A stretch of DNA of 39,714 bases from Nocardia alni (GCF_019038435.1 NZ_JAGPOX010000093.1:1-39714), one strand, 5' to 3'. Shown: positions 25,925-34,140, counted from the first letter of the stretch. Translations and numbers: made by a program. Notes: a model not told the origin generated them from the sequence alone.

Positions 25925-25930
25925 AGGATA
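25925..25930 (-). promoter_or_regulatory. -10 box, leaderless promoter of the HAD phosphatase
   Basis: TATCCT followed by GGACGC and the GTG start. The same six-base spacer GGACGC occurs at nth. Confidence 0.5.
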
Positions 25931-26015
25931 GGCGGAGGGTTCAGACCGTGGATTCTGACCGCATTTGCCACGGTGATGCCGGGTCCGACGGCCAAAACTT
26001 CCCCTACCGGTGGAC

Positions 26016-26046
26016 TTGCGTTCGCGCCCGGGCCTGGGTGTAGTAT
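26016..26046 (+). promoter_or_regulatory. Promoter of the 6C RNA
   Basis: TAGTAT (26041-26046) is a good -10 box; TTGCGT (26016-26021) is a poor -35 at 19 bp. A start near 26052 is predicted. Confidence 0.5.
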
Positions 26047-26051
26047 TGCTG

Positions 26052-26150
26052 GCACCTGGACATAGTCCAGGCGCGTTCAGCCCGACCCCCCGGGGCTGAA
26101 CCCCGACGGCCCCAGCCTCCTCCCCCCCCGGCTGGGGCCGTCCTCTATTT
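26052..26150 (+). ncRNA. 6C RNA (B11/ncRv13660c homologue)
   Basis: The RNA has a short stem CCTGGAC-ATA-GTCCAGG (26055-26071), then two hairpins with cytosine loops: GTTCAGCCC/GGGCTGAAC with a loop carrying CCCCCC (26075-26101), and GACGGCCCCAGCC/GGCTGGGGCCGTC with a loop carrying eight C (26105-26142), followed by CTCTATTT. Two C-rich loops of at least six C define the actinobacterial 6C motif, and in M. tuberculosis this RNA (B11) also lies between ssd and Rv3661 on the ssd strand. The second hairpin doubles as terminator. In mycobacteria the C-loops are reported to pair with G-rich mRNA regions such as those of panD and dnaB. Confidence 0.92.
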
Positions 26151-26257
26151 CCGGACCATTCGTCGTCCAGCTGAGCCGAACCTGTTATGTCCGTTGGCAT
26201 TCCCGTCTGCCGATCTAGGTGTAACTCGGTGTTCTGTTTTTGCTCACACCCCCGGAG

Positions 26258-26266
26258 TTATCCACA
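26258..26266 (+). promoter_or_regulatory. Perfect DnaA-box sequence upstream of ssd
   Basis: TTATCCACA lies nine bases before a TAGCCT -10 box of the ssd-tad operon. It is a single copy with no visible cluster, so it is not an origin. Confidence 0.35.
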
Positions 26267-26275
26267 ACCGGTCGG

Positions 26276-26281
26276 TAGCCT
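26276..26281 (+). promoter_or_regulatory. Candidate -10 box of the ssd-tad operon
   Basis: TAGCCT about 37 bases upstream of the ssd ATG. No good -35; the DnaA-box sequence occupies the spacer region. Confidence 0.35.
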
Positions 26282-26318
26282 CTGGTGACCCCGCGTGGTT
26301 CGAACGACGCTGGGCGGC

Positions 26319-27413
26319 ATGAGTACTCGTGTGAGTTCCGATGCAACAGGGCGGTCCCCGGCACTCGTGCTCGTCACCGGGCACCGGCTACGAGAGGAGA
26401 TCCGCCGCGTCGCGGCCGCGGCCGATCGTCGCCTGACCGAAGGTGCGATGCCGATCGGCAGACGAGCCTGGGCCGAAGCCCCCCTCGTCGTGCTGGACAC
26501 CGCCGTCGTGCGTGACTGTGCTGCCGCGGGCTATCCCCGCCGCCCCGGCACGGTTCTGGTCTGCGAGGGGGAGCCCGGCGCACCGCAGTGGGAGGCCGCG
26601 GTCGAGGTCGGCGCCGAGTCGGTACTCGGCCTGCCCGCCGCCGCCGATCGGCTGATCGAGGCATTCGCCGAGCCCGCCCGGCCCGCCTCCGGTGGTGCGG
26701 TGGTGACCATCGCCGGTGCGGGCGGTGGCGCGGGCGCCTCGGTCCTGTCCGGTGCGGTCGCGCTGACGGCCGCCGCGACCCGCGTACGCCCCGGAATCCT
26801 GCTGATCGACGGCGACCCGCTGGGCGGCGGACTGGATCTGCTGCTCGGTGTCGAATCCGAGCCCGGGCTGCGCTGGCCCGATCTGGTCATCGAGGACGGC
26901 CGCGTGACCGCGGGAACCCTCCGCGAGGCGCTCCCCGCGGCGGGGCCGGGTCTGCGGGTACTGGCCTGTGGGCGCGCGGCGGAGGCGCCACCCGAGGAGA
27001 TCGGCCCGGGCGCGGTCCGCGCTGTGCTCGCCGCGGGGCGCGCCGCCGGCGACCTGGTGGTCTGCGATATCTCGCGCGAACGAGGTCCACACGCCGACGA
27101 GATGCTGGAGGAGGCCGACCTCGCCGTGCTCATCGCGTCCGCCCGGCTGCGTTCGATCGCCGCGGCCCGCGCGGTCTCCTCCCATATACGCAGCCGAAAT
27201 TCGAACCAGGCCTTGATCGTTCGAGGCCCGGCCCCCGGCGGCCTACGTGGCGCCGAGATAGCCGAGGCGCTGGATCTACCGCTGCTGGCGGCCGTTCGCG
27301 CCCAACCCGCTCTCGCCGGTCAGCTCGAACGCACCGGACTGGCCATCCCGCGCGGTCCATTGCGCACGGCCGCCGATGCCGTGCTCGCCGTATTGTCCGG
27401 CGGCAGGCCATGA
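26319..27413 (+). CDS. ssd: Septum-site-determining/TadZ-CpaE-like protein Ssd
   Basis: A 365-aa MinD/CpaE-type protein (Rv3660c; the family sits in a helicase/secretion neighbourhood). An N-terminal receiver-like part (1-120) precedes the ATPase-like domain. The P-loop region reads GAGGGAGAS (133-141), with Ala140 at the position of the nucleotide lysine and no signature lysine; ILLIDGDPLGGGLDLLLG is the A' region. It probably marks the cell position of the Tad machine and is reported to affect septation in M. tuberculosis. ATG 26319 is preferred to GTG 26295. The stop overlaps the tadA start (ATGA). Confidence 0.9.
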   Translation: MSTRVSSDATGRSPALVLVTGHRLREEIRRVAAAADRRLTEGAMPIGRRAWAEAPLVVLDTAVVRDCAAAGYPRRPGTVLVCEGEPGAPQWEAAVEVGAESVLGLPAAADRLIEAFAEPARPASGGAVVTIAGAGGGAGASVLSGAVALTAAATRVRPGILLIDGDPLGGGLDLLLGVESEPGLRWPDLVIEDGRVTAGTLREALPAAGPGLRVLACGRAAEAPPEEIGPGAVRAVLAAGRAAGDLVVCDISRERGPHADEMLEEADLAVLIASARLRSIAAARAVSSHIRSRNSNQALIVRGPAPGGLRGAEIAEALDLPLLAAVRAQPALAGQLERTGLAIPRGPLRTAADAVLAVLSGGRP

Positions 27414-28618
27414 TCGCGACCGATCCGCCCCGGGCGGCAAGGGTGACGGGCGAACTGCTGGATCGGGTGCGCGAGCGCCTGGCCGTGGGGTCCGGTGAGC
27501 CGGATCCGGCCCGGGTGGCCGCGGCGATCCGGGCGGAGACGGGCGGCGTGCTCGGCGATACCGACCTGCTGCGCGTGCTGCGGCTGCTACAGACGGAGAT
27601 GACCGGCGCGGGCGCGCTGGAGCCGCTGCTGCACGATCCCGACGTCTCCGATGTGCTGGTGAGCGCGCCCGATTCGGTCTGGGTGGATCGCGGACGTGGC
27701 CTGGAGCGGACGTCGGTGGTCTTCCCGGACGATGCCGCGGTCCGCCGCCTGGCACAGCGCCTGGCCCTGGCCGCGGGCCGCCGGCTCGACGACGCGCAGC
27801 CGTGGGTGGACGGCCGGTTGCCGGAAGGCGCCGGGGTGCTGGGTGATTCGTTCGGTGTGCGGTTACATGCCGTGCTCGGGTCGATCGCGCCCGGCGGCAC
27901 CTGCCTGGCGCTGCGGGTGCTGCGCCCGGCCAGCCAGGGCCTGGACGCGCTGGCTGCCTCCGGATCCATCCCGGCCGAGGCGAAGATGTTGCTGGAGCGG
28001 ATCATTCGCGCCCGCCTGGCCTTCCTCGTGGTCGGCGGGACAGGCGCCGGCAAGACCACATTGCTGTCGGGCCTGCTCGCCACGGTCGACGCGAGCGAGC
28101 GCATCGTCTGTGTCGAGGACGCCGCCGAACTGGCCCCACCGCATCCGCACGTGGTGCGCTTGGTCGCCCGCCCGGCGAACGTGGAGGGCGCCGGCGAGGT
28201 GACGGTCCGCGATCTGGTCCGTCAGGCCCTGCGGATGCGACCGGACCGCATCATCGTCGGGGAGGTCAGGGGCGGGGAGGTCGTCGACCTGCTCACGGCG
28301 CTGAACACCGGGCACGACGGGGGCGCCGGCACGGTTCACGCGAATTCACCACGCGAGGTCCCGGCCCGGCTCGAGGCCCTCGCGGCCCTGGGCGGGCTCG
28401 GTCGTGCGGCGCTGCACAGTCAGCTCGCCGCCGCCGTTCAGGTGATCCTGCACGTCCACCGTCGCCCGGACGGCTCCCGGGCACTGTGCGAAATCGGCCT
28501 GGTGGCAAGCGGTTACGACGGCCGTGTCCGCATCGATGCGGCCTGGCGCGCCGACTCGGCGCCGACGCCCGCCGCCGCGGCCCTGCATCGCCTACTAACC
28601 GAACGGGGCGTCGAATGA
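27410..28618 (+). CDS. tadA: Tad-type secretion ATPase TadA/CpaF
   Basis: A 402-aa hexameric ATPase that should power pilus or secretion assembly. Walker A GGTGAGKTT (209-217, K215), Asp box VEDAAEL (about 235), Walker B IIVGEVRGGE (E285) and the His box GHDGGAGTVHAN (301-312) are all intact. It lacks the long N-terminus of TadA from Gram-negatives, as does Rv3659c. It starts by a four-base overlap with ssd. A 39-codon frame begins by ATGA overlap at its end (28615-28734); I do not consider it a proven gene. Confidence 0.93.
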   Translation: MIATDPPRAARVTGELLDRVRERLAVGSGEPDPARVAAAIRAETGGVLGDTDLLRVLRLLQTEMTGAGALEPLLHDPDVSDVLVSAPDSVWVDRGRGLERTSVVFPDDAAVRRLAQRLALAAGRRLDDAQPWVDGRLPEGAGVLGDSFGVRLHAVLGSIAPGGTCLALRVLRPASQGLDALAASGSIPAEAKMLLERIIRARLAFLVVGGTGAGKTTLLSGLLATVDASERIVCVEDAAELAPPHPHVVRLVARPANVEGAGEVTVRDLVRQALRMRPDRIIVGEVRGGEVVDLLTALNTGHDGGAGTVHANSPREVPARLEALAALGGLGRAALHSQLAAAVQVILHVHRRPDGSRALCEIGLVASGYDGRVRIDAAWRADSAPTPAAAALHRLLTERGVE

Positions 28619-28803
28619 TCACCGTGGAGCCGTCGATGGCGACGGGGGATGGGGATGAGCGAACTGCGTATCCGTCGATACCGAGTGTCGTGCGCATGCT
28701 GGGGCCAGAGCCGAGGAGCCACGGTTATGAGTGAGTTCGTGGGTGAACCGTCATCACAGTGTGCCGCGTGCATGACGGAGGCGAGTGCGGGCGGGGTGGA
28801 ATC

Positions 28804-29595
28804 GTGAGTGCGGTAGCGATATGCCTGGCGGTCGCGGTGATCGTTCTGCCGCCGCCGATAGGCAGGCGACGGTTCGGGGTGCTCGTCGGTCGGTCCGGTG
28901 ATCGTCGAAATATGCCGGTGCGCTGGGTCTTTCGAATCTGCGCCGGATTGCTTGCCGCTGGTGCGGCGGTGCTCGGAACAGGGCCTTTTCTCGCGGCGGG
29001 GCTCCTTGCGGTGACGGTCGGGGTACGCCGGCGCCGGGCGCGTCGGCTGCGGTATCGAGTTGCGGAATGCGCCGCGCTGCTGGAGGGGCTCGAAGTGATG
29101 ATCGGGGAACTGCGTGTGGGTGCGCATCCGAGTGCGGCCGCCGCCGTGGCGGCCGCGGAGGTCGAGGGCGTCGCCGGGCGGGCGTTCGCGGTGAGCGCGG
29201 CCCGCAGCAGGCTCGGCGGATCCGTCGAGTCGGGGCTGCGAGCGCCCGGAACGATCATCGCGGCCGAACTCGGCCGGGTCGCCGACGTATGGCAGGTGGC
29301 CGATCGGCATGGTGTGGCCCTGGCTGAACTGCTCGCGGCCGCACGCTCGGATCTGTCCGGTCGCATACGGTTTCGGGCGCGCACCGCCGCGGCCCTGGCA
29401 GGCGCCCGAGCGAGCGCCGCCGTGCTCTCGGGCCTGCCGCTGCTGGGTATCGCGCTGGGCCAGCTCATGGGCGCGGCTCCGCTGCGGATCCTGCTGGGCG
29501 GCGGAGCAGGCACCTTCCTGCTGCCTCTGGGCACGGCGCTGATCTGCGTCGGTCTGCTGTGGACCGACGCGATCACCGCGCAGGTGGCGTCATGA
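28804..29595 (+). CDS. tadB: Tad secretion system platform protein TadB
   Basis: A 263-aa membrane protein of the type II secretion F domain family (Rv3658c position). Helices lie at about 3-18 and 44-72; the cytoplasmic GspF-type region (LLEGLEVMIGELRVGAHPSAA ...) is followed by two more near 200-255. It should form, with TadC, the inner-membrane platform on the ATPase. GTG 28804 was chosen; GTG 28759 adds 15 polar residues. A 185-bp gap separates it from tadA, unusual for an otherwise packed operon. Confidence 0.82.
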   Translation: MSAVAICLAVAVIVLPPPIGRRRFGVLVGRSGDRRNMPVRWVFRICAGLLAAGAAVLGTGPFLAAGLLAVTVGVRRRRARRLRYRVAECAALLEGLEVMIGELRVGAHPSAAAAVAAAEVEGVAGRAFAVSAARSRLGGSVESGLRAPGTIIAAELGRVADVWQVADRHGVALAELLAAARSDLSGRIRFRARTAAALAGARASAAVLSGLPLLGIALGQLMGAAPLRILLGGGAGTFLLPLGTALICVGLLWTDAITAQVAS

Positions 29596-29772
29596 TCGGG
29601 TGTGTGGTTTCCGCCATCCGGCGAATCCGACTTCGGTCCCGCTGTAGTGCGGTGATGGCCGCGAATGCTGTTGTCCCGGGGCGTCGACGAAATGATTTCG
29701 CTCTCGCCTGCCGGATCCGCGGCTGCGCCAGAGCGCAGCCGGATGCCGTCGAGGTGCGGGAAGTGGTGAGCG

Positions 29773-30360
29773 GTGGTCGAAAGTGCTCTGGTACTGCTGG
29801 CGGCCGCACTGATTCTGCTGCCGGGCGCCGGCGTGAGCAGGCGGTGGCGAATGGTTCTCGGTGGGCGGCAGCGGGATACACCCCTCCCGGTTCGGTCGGC
29901 CGGTGCGGATCCGCTCGCGACCGCGGCGGCGTTCGATCTGCTGGCCGCTTGTCTGCGGGCGGGCCTGCCGGTGGCCATCGCCGCGCGCACGGTCGCCCCG
30001 GTCGCTCCGGGAACGCTCGGTGCGGCGCTGGAGCGAGGCGCGGATCTGCTGGCCCTGGGCGAGGACCCCGCGTCCGCGTGGCGTCGGATCGCGGGGGAGG
30101 TCGAGGATCCCGACATCCAGGCGCTGGCCCGGTTGGTGGGGCGATCCATTCGGTCGGGCACCGGTCTGGCGGGTGCGCTGGACGAGCTTGCCGGGCGATG
30201 CCGCGGGGGGATCGAGGACGCGGCCCTGGCCCGTGCCGAGCGGGCGGGCGTGTTGATCGGCGGCCCACTCGGCCTGTGCTTCCTTCCGGCCTTCATCTGC
30301 CTGGGCATCGTGCCGGTCGTCATGGGCCTGGCGACTCGGGTGCTCGGTGGTGGGACATGA
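29773..30360 (+). CDS. tadC: Tad secretion system platform protein TadC
   Basis: A 195-aa membrane protein with T2SF features: an N-terminal helix (SALVLLAAALILLPGAGV), the central motif DLLAACLRAGLPVAIA, LARLVGRSIRSGTGLAGALDELA and a C-terminal helix pair (VLIGGPLGLCFLPAFICLGIVPVVMG). It matches Rv3657c in order and size. Start GTG 29773. A 177-bp gap after tadB contains no supported gene. Confidence 0.85.
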   Translation: MVESALVLLAAALILLPGAGVSRRWRMVLGGRQRDTPLPVRSAGADPLATAAAFDLLAACLRAGLPVAIAARTVAPVAPGTLGAALERGADLLALGEDPASAWRRIAGEVEDPDIQALARLVGRSIRSGTGLAGALDELAGRCRGGIEDAALARAERAGVLIGGPLGLCFLPAFICLGIVPVVMGLATRVLGGGT

Positions 30361-30411
30361 GACGCGTCCGGTGCGGAACGACCGCGCCGGCCAGAGAGAA
30401 AGGGGAGATCG

Positions 30412-30624
30412 GTGCGATTGGGAGTTCGATCGGCAGTGCTCGGGGTGCGGGCGCGCCTGCTGCGGGTGATGATCGCCGACGACGGCACGAGCACGGTGGA
30501 GTACGCGGTCGCCACCGTGGCGGCCGCGGCCTTCGGCGCGGTGTTGTACACGGTGATAACCGGGGATTCGATCGTGAACGCGTTGACCCGGATCATCGAC
30601 AAGGCGCTCAACACCTCCATGTGA
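30412..30624 (+). CDS. Flp-pilin-like protein (DUF4244, Rv3656c type)
   Basis: A 70-aa pilin-like protein. A basic leader (about 23 aa) ends in DDG, followed by TSTVEYAVATVAAAAFGAVLY. Cleavage after Gly would leave Glu at +5 and Tyr at +6, the Flp prepilin rule. The rest is one hydrophobic helix and a short tail. It is the best candidate for the main subunit of the appendage. GTG start follows GAAAGGGGAG. No prepilin peptidase gene is in the window. Confidence 0.88.
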   Translation: MRLGVRSAVLGVRARLLRVMIADDGTSTVEYAVATVAAAAFGAVLYTVITGDSIVNALTRIIDKALNTSM

Positions 30625-30665
30625 GATGCGCTCCTCGGGCGCGCTCGGCGGGAAGGTTTCATGAG

Positions 30666-31007
30666 GTGCTGCGTACCGGTGAGCGGGGTGCGGTGACGGT
30701 GGAGGCCGCGATCGCGCTGGCCGCCCTGATCATCGTGGTGGTGCTGTGCCTCGGCGCGTTGTCGGCGGCCACGGCACAGGTGCGCTGTGTCGATGCTGCC
30801 CGCGAGGCGGCCAGACTGGCGGCCCGCGACGCCGACGCACGGTCGGCGGCGCTGCGGGTCGCCCCGCCCGGCGCGGACATCTCGATCCGGACCGAGGGCG
30901 ATCACGTCATCGCGGATGTATCCGCGCGGGTGCCGATCCTGCCGATGCTCACGCTGCGTGCCGAGGCGGTCGCGGTCCGGGAACCGGGCGAGACGTCACA
31001 GGGGTAG
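30666..31007 (+). CDS. TadE-like pseudopilin (Rv3655c type)
   Basis: A 113-aa protein with prepilin-like site ERG-AVTVEAAIALAALIIVV: Glu is at +5 after the predicted cleavage. The hydrophobic helix (about 15-36) is followed by an extracytoplasmic domain (CVDAAREAARLAARDADARSAA). GTG 30666 was selected because it gives a short leader directly before the motif. It should help assemble or cap the pilus. Confidence 0.85.
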   Translation: MLRTGERGAVTVEAAIALAALIIVVVLCLGALSAATAQVRCVDAAREAARLAARDADARSAALRVAPPGADISIRTEGDHVIADVSARVPILPMLTLRAEAVAVREPGETSQG

Positions 31008-31012
31008 GCGAT

Positions 31013-31378
31013 ATGAGGCTGTGGCGTGACGAGCGGGGCGTGGCAACGGTGACCGCATGTCTGGCCCTGACGGCGCTACTTGCGGTGACGTTGCTGATCG
31101 GGCAGGCCGGCGCGGTGATCGTGGCGCGGCATCGGGCGCAGGCGGCGGCCGATCTCGGTGCGCTGGCGGCGGCGGGAGCGCTGTCCACCTCGGGCGCCGA
31201 CGCCTGTACGCAGGCCCGCGACCTCGGTGGACGAATGCATGCGCGGGTGCGTACCTGCACGATCGCGGGCTGGGATGTGACGGTTGTCGTCGAGGTGACC
31301 GTCGAGTTGGGGCCGTTCGGGATGCGGGTTGCCCGGGCAACCGCCCGTGCTGGTCCGGCAGATGTACCGGATGGTTGA
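31013..31378 (+). CDS. TadE/TadG-like small exported protein (Rv3654c type)
   Basis: A 121-aa protein of the helicase/secretion-neighbourhood TadE-like family. The N-terminus MRLWRDERG-VATVTACLALTALLAVTLLIG resembles a prepilin, but Thr stands where +5 Glu is expected. The following stretch GAVIVARHRAQAAADLGALAAAGALS is the common TadE/G repeat-like region found in Tad operons. Cys residues in ADACTQARDL and RVRTCTIAG may form a disulfide. Start ATG 31013, five bases after the tadE stop. Confidence 0.83.
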   Translation: MRLWRDERGVATVTACLALTALLAVTLLIGQAGAVIVARHRAQAAADLGALAAAGALSTSGADACTQARDLGGRMHARVRTCTIAGWDVTVVVEVTVELGPFGMRVARATARAGPADVPDG

Positions 31379-31752
31379 TGAAAACCGTCCGGTTGGTGTT
31401 CAAGAATAGAGATGAATCGATGTGATGCGTCGCGGCTCGGGTCGATCGCCACCAAAAGGGGGTGTCAACAATTCTGGTCCGTCTAATTCTCAATTGATTG
31501 ATGAAGTGTCATAGGCATTGACCCTTAGTGCACCGTTTAAGCAATAGGGCAATGATCCAGTTAACATGAGCGCATTACACTTTAATCATGCGTCGCTGCT
31601 GGCGATCGTGATCCAGCTCGCTCCCGCCCGCCACGGTATGGCCACCATCCGCCTCGGGATGAGGTCACTGCTCGCGTTTGCGCTTCAGATCCCTGGACGA
31701 GCGCTCCCCCGCCGTCGGATAGCGAGCCGATCTCATCCGAATGACCGGGGCA
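31379..31752. other. AT-rich gap between convergent tad and helicase genes (374 bp)
   Basis: No supported gene. About 31400-31600 is clearly richer in A+T than the rest of the window (for example CTAATTCTCAATTGATTGAT). Both flanking genes end here, so no promoter is required, yet a promoter-like pair is seen at 31561-31588. It may bind an AT-preferring nucleoid protein, encode a RNA, or be a relic of an insertion. Confidence 0.5.
31561..31588 (+). promoter_or_regulatory. Promoter-like pair in the AT-rich gap
   Basis: TTAACA, 16 bp, TAATCA. If active, the transcript would run antisense into the 3' end of the helicase gene. Confidence 0.25.
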
Positions 31753-34140
31753 TCACGGTGCGGATTCGCCATCGTCATCGTCGGACAGTTCCGCGACAAC
31801 CGCCTGGAGAAGGGCTGCGGCCCCGGCCTTGTCCAGCGGATGGTTCCCGTTGCCGCATTTGGGCGACTGTACGCAGGATGGGCAGCCGCTCGGGCAGCCG
31901 CACGCCTGGATGACCGCCAGCGTGGCCGCCAGCCAGGTCCGCAGCCGGGTGAAGCCCCGTTCGGCGAAGCCCGCGCCGCCCGGGTGGCCGTCGTAGACGA
32001 AGATCGTCGGCAGCCCGGTGTCGGGGTGTTCGGCCGTGGACACGCCACCGATATCCCATCGATCGCAGCTGGCGACCAGGGGCAGCATTCCGATCGCGGC
32101 GTGTTCGGCGGCGTGCAATGCGCCCGGTGCGCGGCGCGCGTCGATTCCGGCCGCAGCGAGCAGCCGCGGGGTCACCGTGTACAGCACCGCCCGGGTCGGC
32201 AGCGTCTGCTCGGGCAGCTCCAGCTCCACCAGGTCCAGGACCTCGCCGCCGGGCAGGGTGCGCAGGTATCCCACGACCTGACGGGTCACCCGGACCCGGG
32301 CCAGCGCGGCGGTGACCGCGCCGTGGGCCCGCTCGGTGCTCACCTCATCGATCACGATCGAGGTGAGCGCCCGCGCGCTGGTCGTCCACCCGGGCTGATC
32401 GGCGTGCACGAAGGCCACCCCGTCGTCCAGCACCAGCTCGTCGACCACGTAGGTCTCGCCCTGGTGCAGATGAACCGCGCCCGGATGCAGGGTGGCCGGG
32501 GCCCGCCCGGCATCGGTGGTGCCCAGCAGCCGCCCGGTCTCCCGGTCGACGATGGCCACCGTCGTGCCGATCCCGCCGCGCACGTCGACCTCGTCGTGCG
32601 GCTGTGTCACGCCGGTAGCGTGCCAGCGCGCCGGGCCCTTGGCCGGGCGTCGCCGCCGGATAAGGCCCTGCTCGGCGAGCTCGTGGATCAGCTCGCCGGC
32701 GGCCAGATCCCGAACCTCGGCATCGGTCAGCGGATTCTCCAGCGCCGCGCACAGTAGATGAGGCCCCAGGACATAGGGATTGCGCGGATCGGTGATCGTC
32801 GCCTCCACGGGCCGATCCAGCAGCGCGTGCGGATGGTTCACCAGATAGGTGTCCAGCGGGTCGTCCCGTGCCACCAGCAGCACCAGCGACCCCTGTGCGC
32901 GGCGCCCGGCCCGGCCCGCCTGCTGCCAGAAGGAGGCGACCGTGCCCGGAAATCCCGCGATGACCACGGCGTCCAGGCCGGCGATGTCCACGCCGAGCTC
33001 CAGGGCGTTGGTGGCCGCGGCCCCCAGCAGCGAGCCGTCGGACAGCGCAGATTCGAGTTCGCGCCGGTCCTCGGCCAGATATCCGGCCCGGTAGGCGGCC
33101 ACCCGGGCGGGCAGATCGGGATCGACTTCCGCGAGCATGCGCCGGGTCTCCAGGGCGACGACCTCCGCGGCCCGCCGAGTACGCACGAACGTCAGCGTCC
33201 GGGCGCCCTCGACCACCAGATCGGTCATGATCCGGGCCGCCTCGGCCGTGGCGGGCCGTCGCACCGGCGCGCCGTTCTCCCCGGTGACGGTGGTGAGCAG
33301 GGCCGGTTCCCACAACGCCACCGTGCGCGCGCCCTGCGGCGAGCCGTCCTCGGTGACCGCCTCGCACGGCGCGCCGATCAGCCGCGTCGCGGCGGCGGCG
33401 GGGTCGGCGGTGGTCGCCGAGCACAGGATGAAGACCGGATCGGCGCCGTAGTGAGCGGCCAGCCGCCGCAGCCGCCGCAGCACCAGTGCCACGTGTGAAC
33501 CGAACACGCCGCGATAGGCGTGGCATTCGTCGACGACCACATAGCGCAATCGACGCAGCATGCGGGCCCAGCGCTGATGCGAGCGCAGGATGCCCAGGTG
33601 CAGCATGTCGGGATTGGTGAAGATCCAGCGCCCGTTGGCCCGCACCCACTGCCGGATCTCGGCCGGGGTGTCGCCGTCGTAGGTCGCGGGGTGGATATCG
33701 CGCAGCGGGCCCTCATGGGTCAGCGCCCCGGTCGCGCGCAGTTGATCCGCGCCCAGGGCCTTCGTCGGCGATAGATACAGCGCGGTCGCGCGGGGATCCT
33801 CACGCAGCGCGGTCAGCACCGGCAGCTGATAACCCAGCGACTTTCCGGACGCGGTGCCGGTGCACACCACCACGTGTTTCCCGGTCGCGGCCAGCTCGGC
33901 CGTGTCGGTCTGGTGGATCCAGGGCGCCTCGATGCCCTCGGCGCGTAACGCGGCGATCACGTCGGGGGATACCCAGGAAGGCCAGGTCGTGACCCGTGCC
34001 GCCCGTGCCGGGAGCTCGGTGACATGGGTGAGACGGGCGGAGCTGTCGGGAAGTCCGGTTCGGACACGATTCAGCAACGATCGCCCGTAGCTCGGTCCGG
34101 AATCGGGTGCTTCCGGGCCGTTCACGTGCGCTGGATTCAT
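31753..34140 (-). CDS. DECH-box superfamily 2 helicase with DUF1998 (MrfA/YprA-like)
   Basis: A 795-aa SF2 helicase (Rv3649 type). Motif I GTASGKS (95-101), Ia SPTKALGADQLR, motif II VVVDECHAYRG (DECH), motif III CSATTADP, and motif VI QQAGRAGRR are intact. The C-terminal DUF1998 ends in a four-cysteine cluster (CGCPSGCPSC ... KCGNG), a probable zinc site. This architecture is that of Bacillus MrfA (YprA), which acts in mitomycin-damage repair, and is related to Hrq1. Always found beside the tad cluster in actinobacteria, although a link between the two is unknown. Start ATG 34140 (MNPAHVNGPE); ATG 34206, eight bases after TACTCT, is a real alternative that would be leaderless. Confidence 0.93.
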   Translation of the reverse strand: MNPAHVNGPEAPDSGPSYGRSLLNRVRTGLPDSSARLTHVTELPARAARVTTWPSWVSPDVIAALRAEGIEAPWIHQTDTAELAATGKHVVVCTGTASGKSLGYQLPVLTALREDPRATALYLSPTKALGADQLRATGALTHEGPLRDIHPATYDGDTPAEIRQWVRANGRWIFTNPDMLHLGILRSHQRWARMLRRLRYVVVDECHAYRGVFGSHVALVLRRLRRLAAHYGADPVFILCSATTADPAAAATRLIGAPCEAVTEDGSPQGARTVALWEPALLTTVTGENGAPVRRPATAEAARIMTDLVVEGARTLTFVRTRRAAEVVALETRRMLAEVDPDLPARVAAYRAGYLAEDRRELESALSDGSLLGAAATNALELGVDIAGLDAVVIAGFPGTVASFWQQAGRAGRRAQGSLVLLVARDDPLDTYLVNHPHALLDRPVEATITDPRNPYVLGPHLLCAALENPLTDAEVRDLAAGELIHELAEQGLIRRRRPAKGPARWHATGVTQPHDEVDVRGGIGTTVAIVDRETGRLLGTTDAGRAPATLHPGAVHLHQGETYVVDELVLDDGVAFVHADQPGWTTSARALTSIVIDEVSTERAHGAVTAALARVRVTRQVVGYLRTLPGGEVLDLVELELPEQTLPTRAVLYTVTPRLLAAAGIDARRAPGALHAAEHAAIGMLPLVASCDRWDIGGVSTAEHPDTGLPTIFVYDGHPGGAGFAERGFTRLRTWLAATLAVIQACGCPSGCPSCVQSPKCGNGNHPLDKAGAAALLQAVVAELSDDDDGESAP

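Noticed and set aside
28725..30905. 726-codon minus-strand frame across tadB-tadC-flp
   Set aside because: Ser/Arg/Pro-rich, crosses several well-supported genes, no motifs.
31566..31913. 115-codon plus-strand frame in the AT-rich gap
   Set aside because: It runs into the antisense of the helicase 3' end, has no ribosome binding site and no recognisable protein features.
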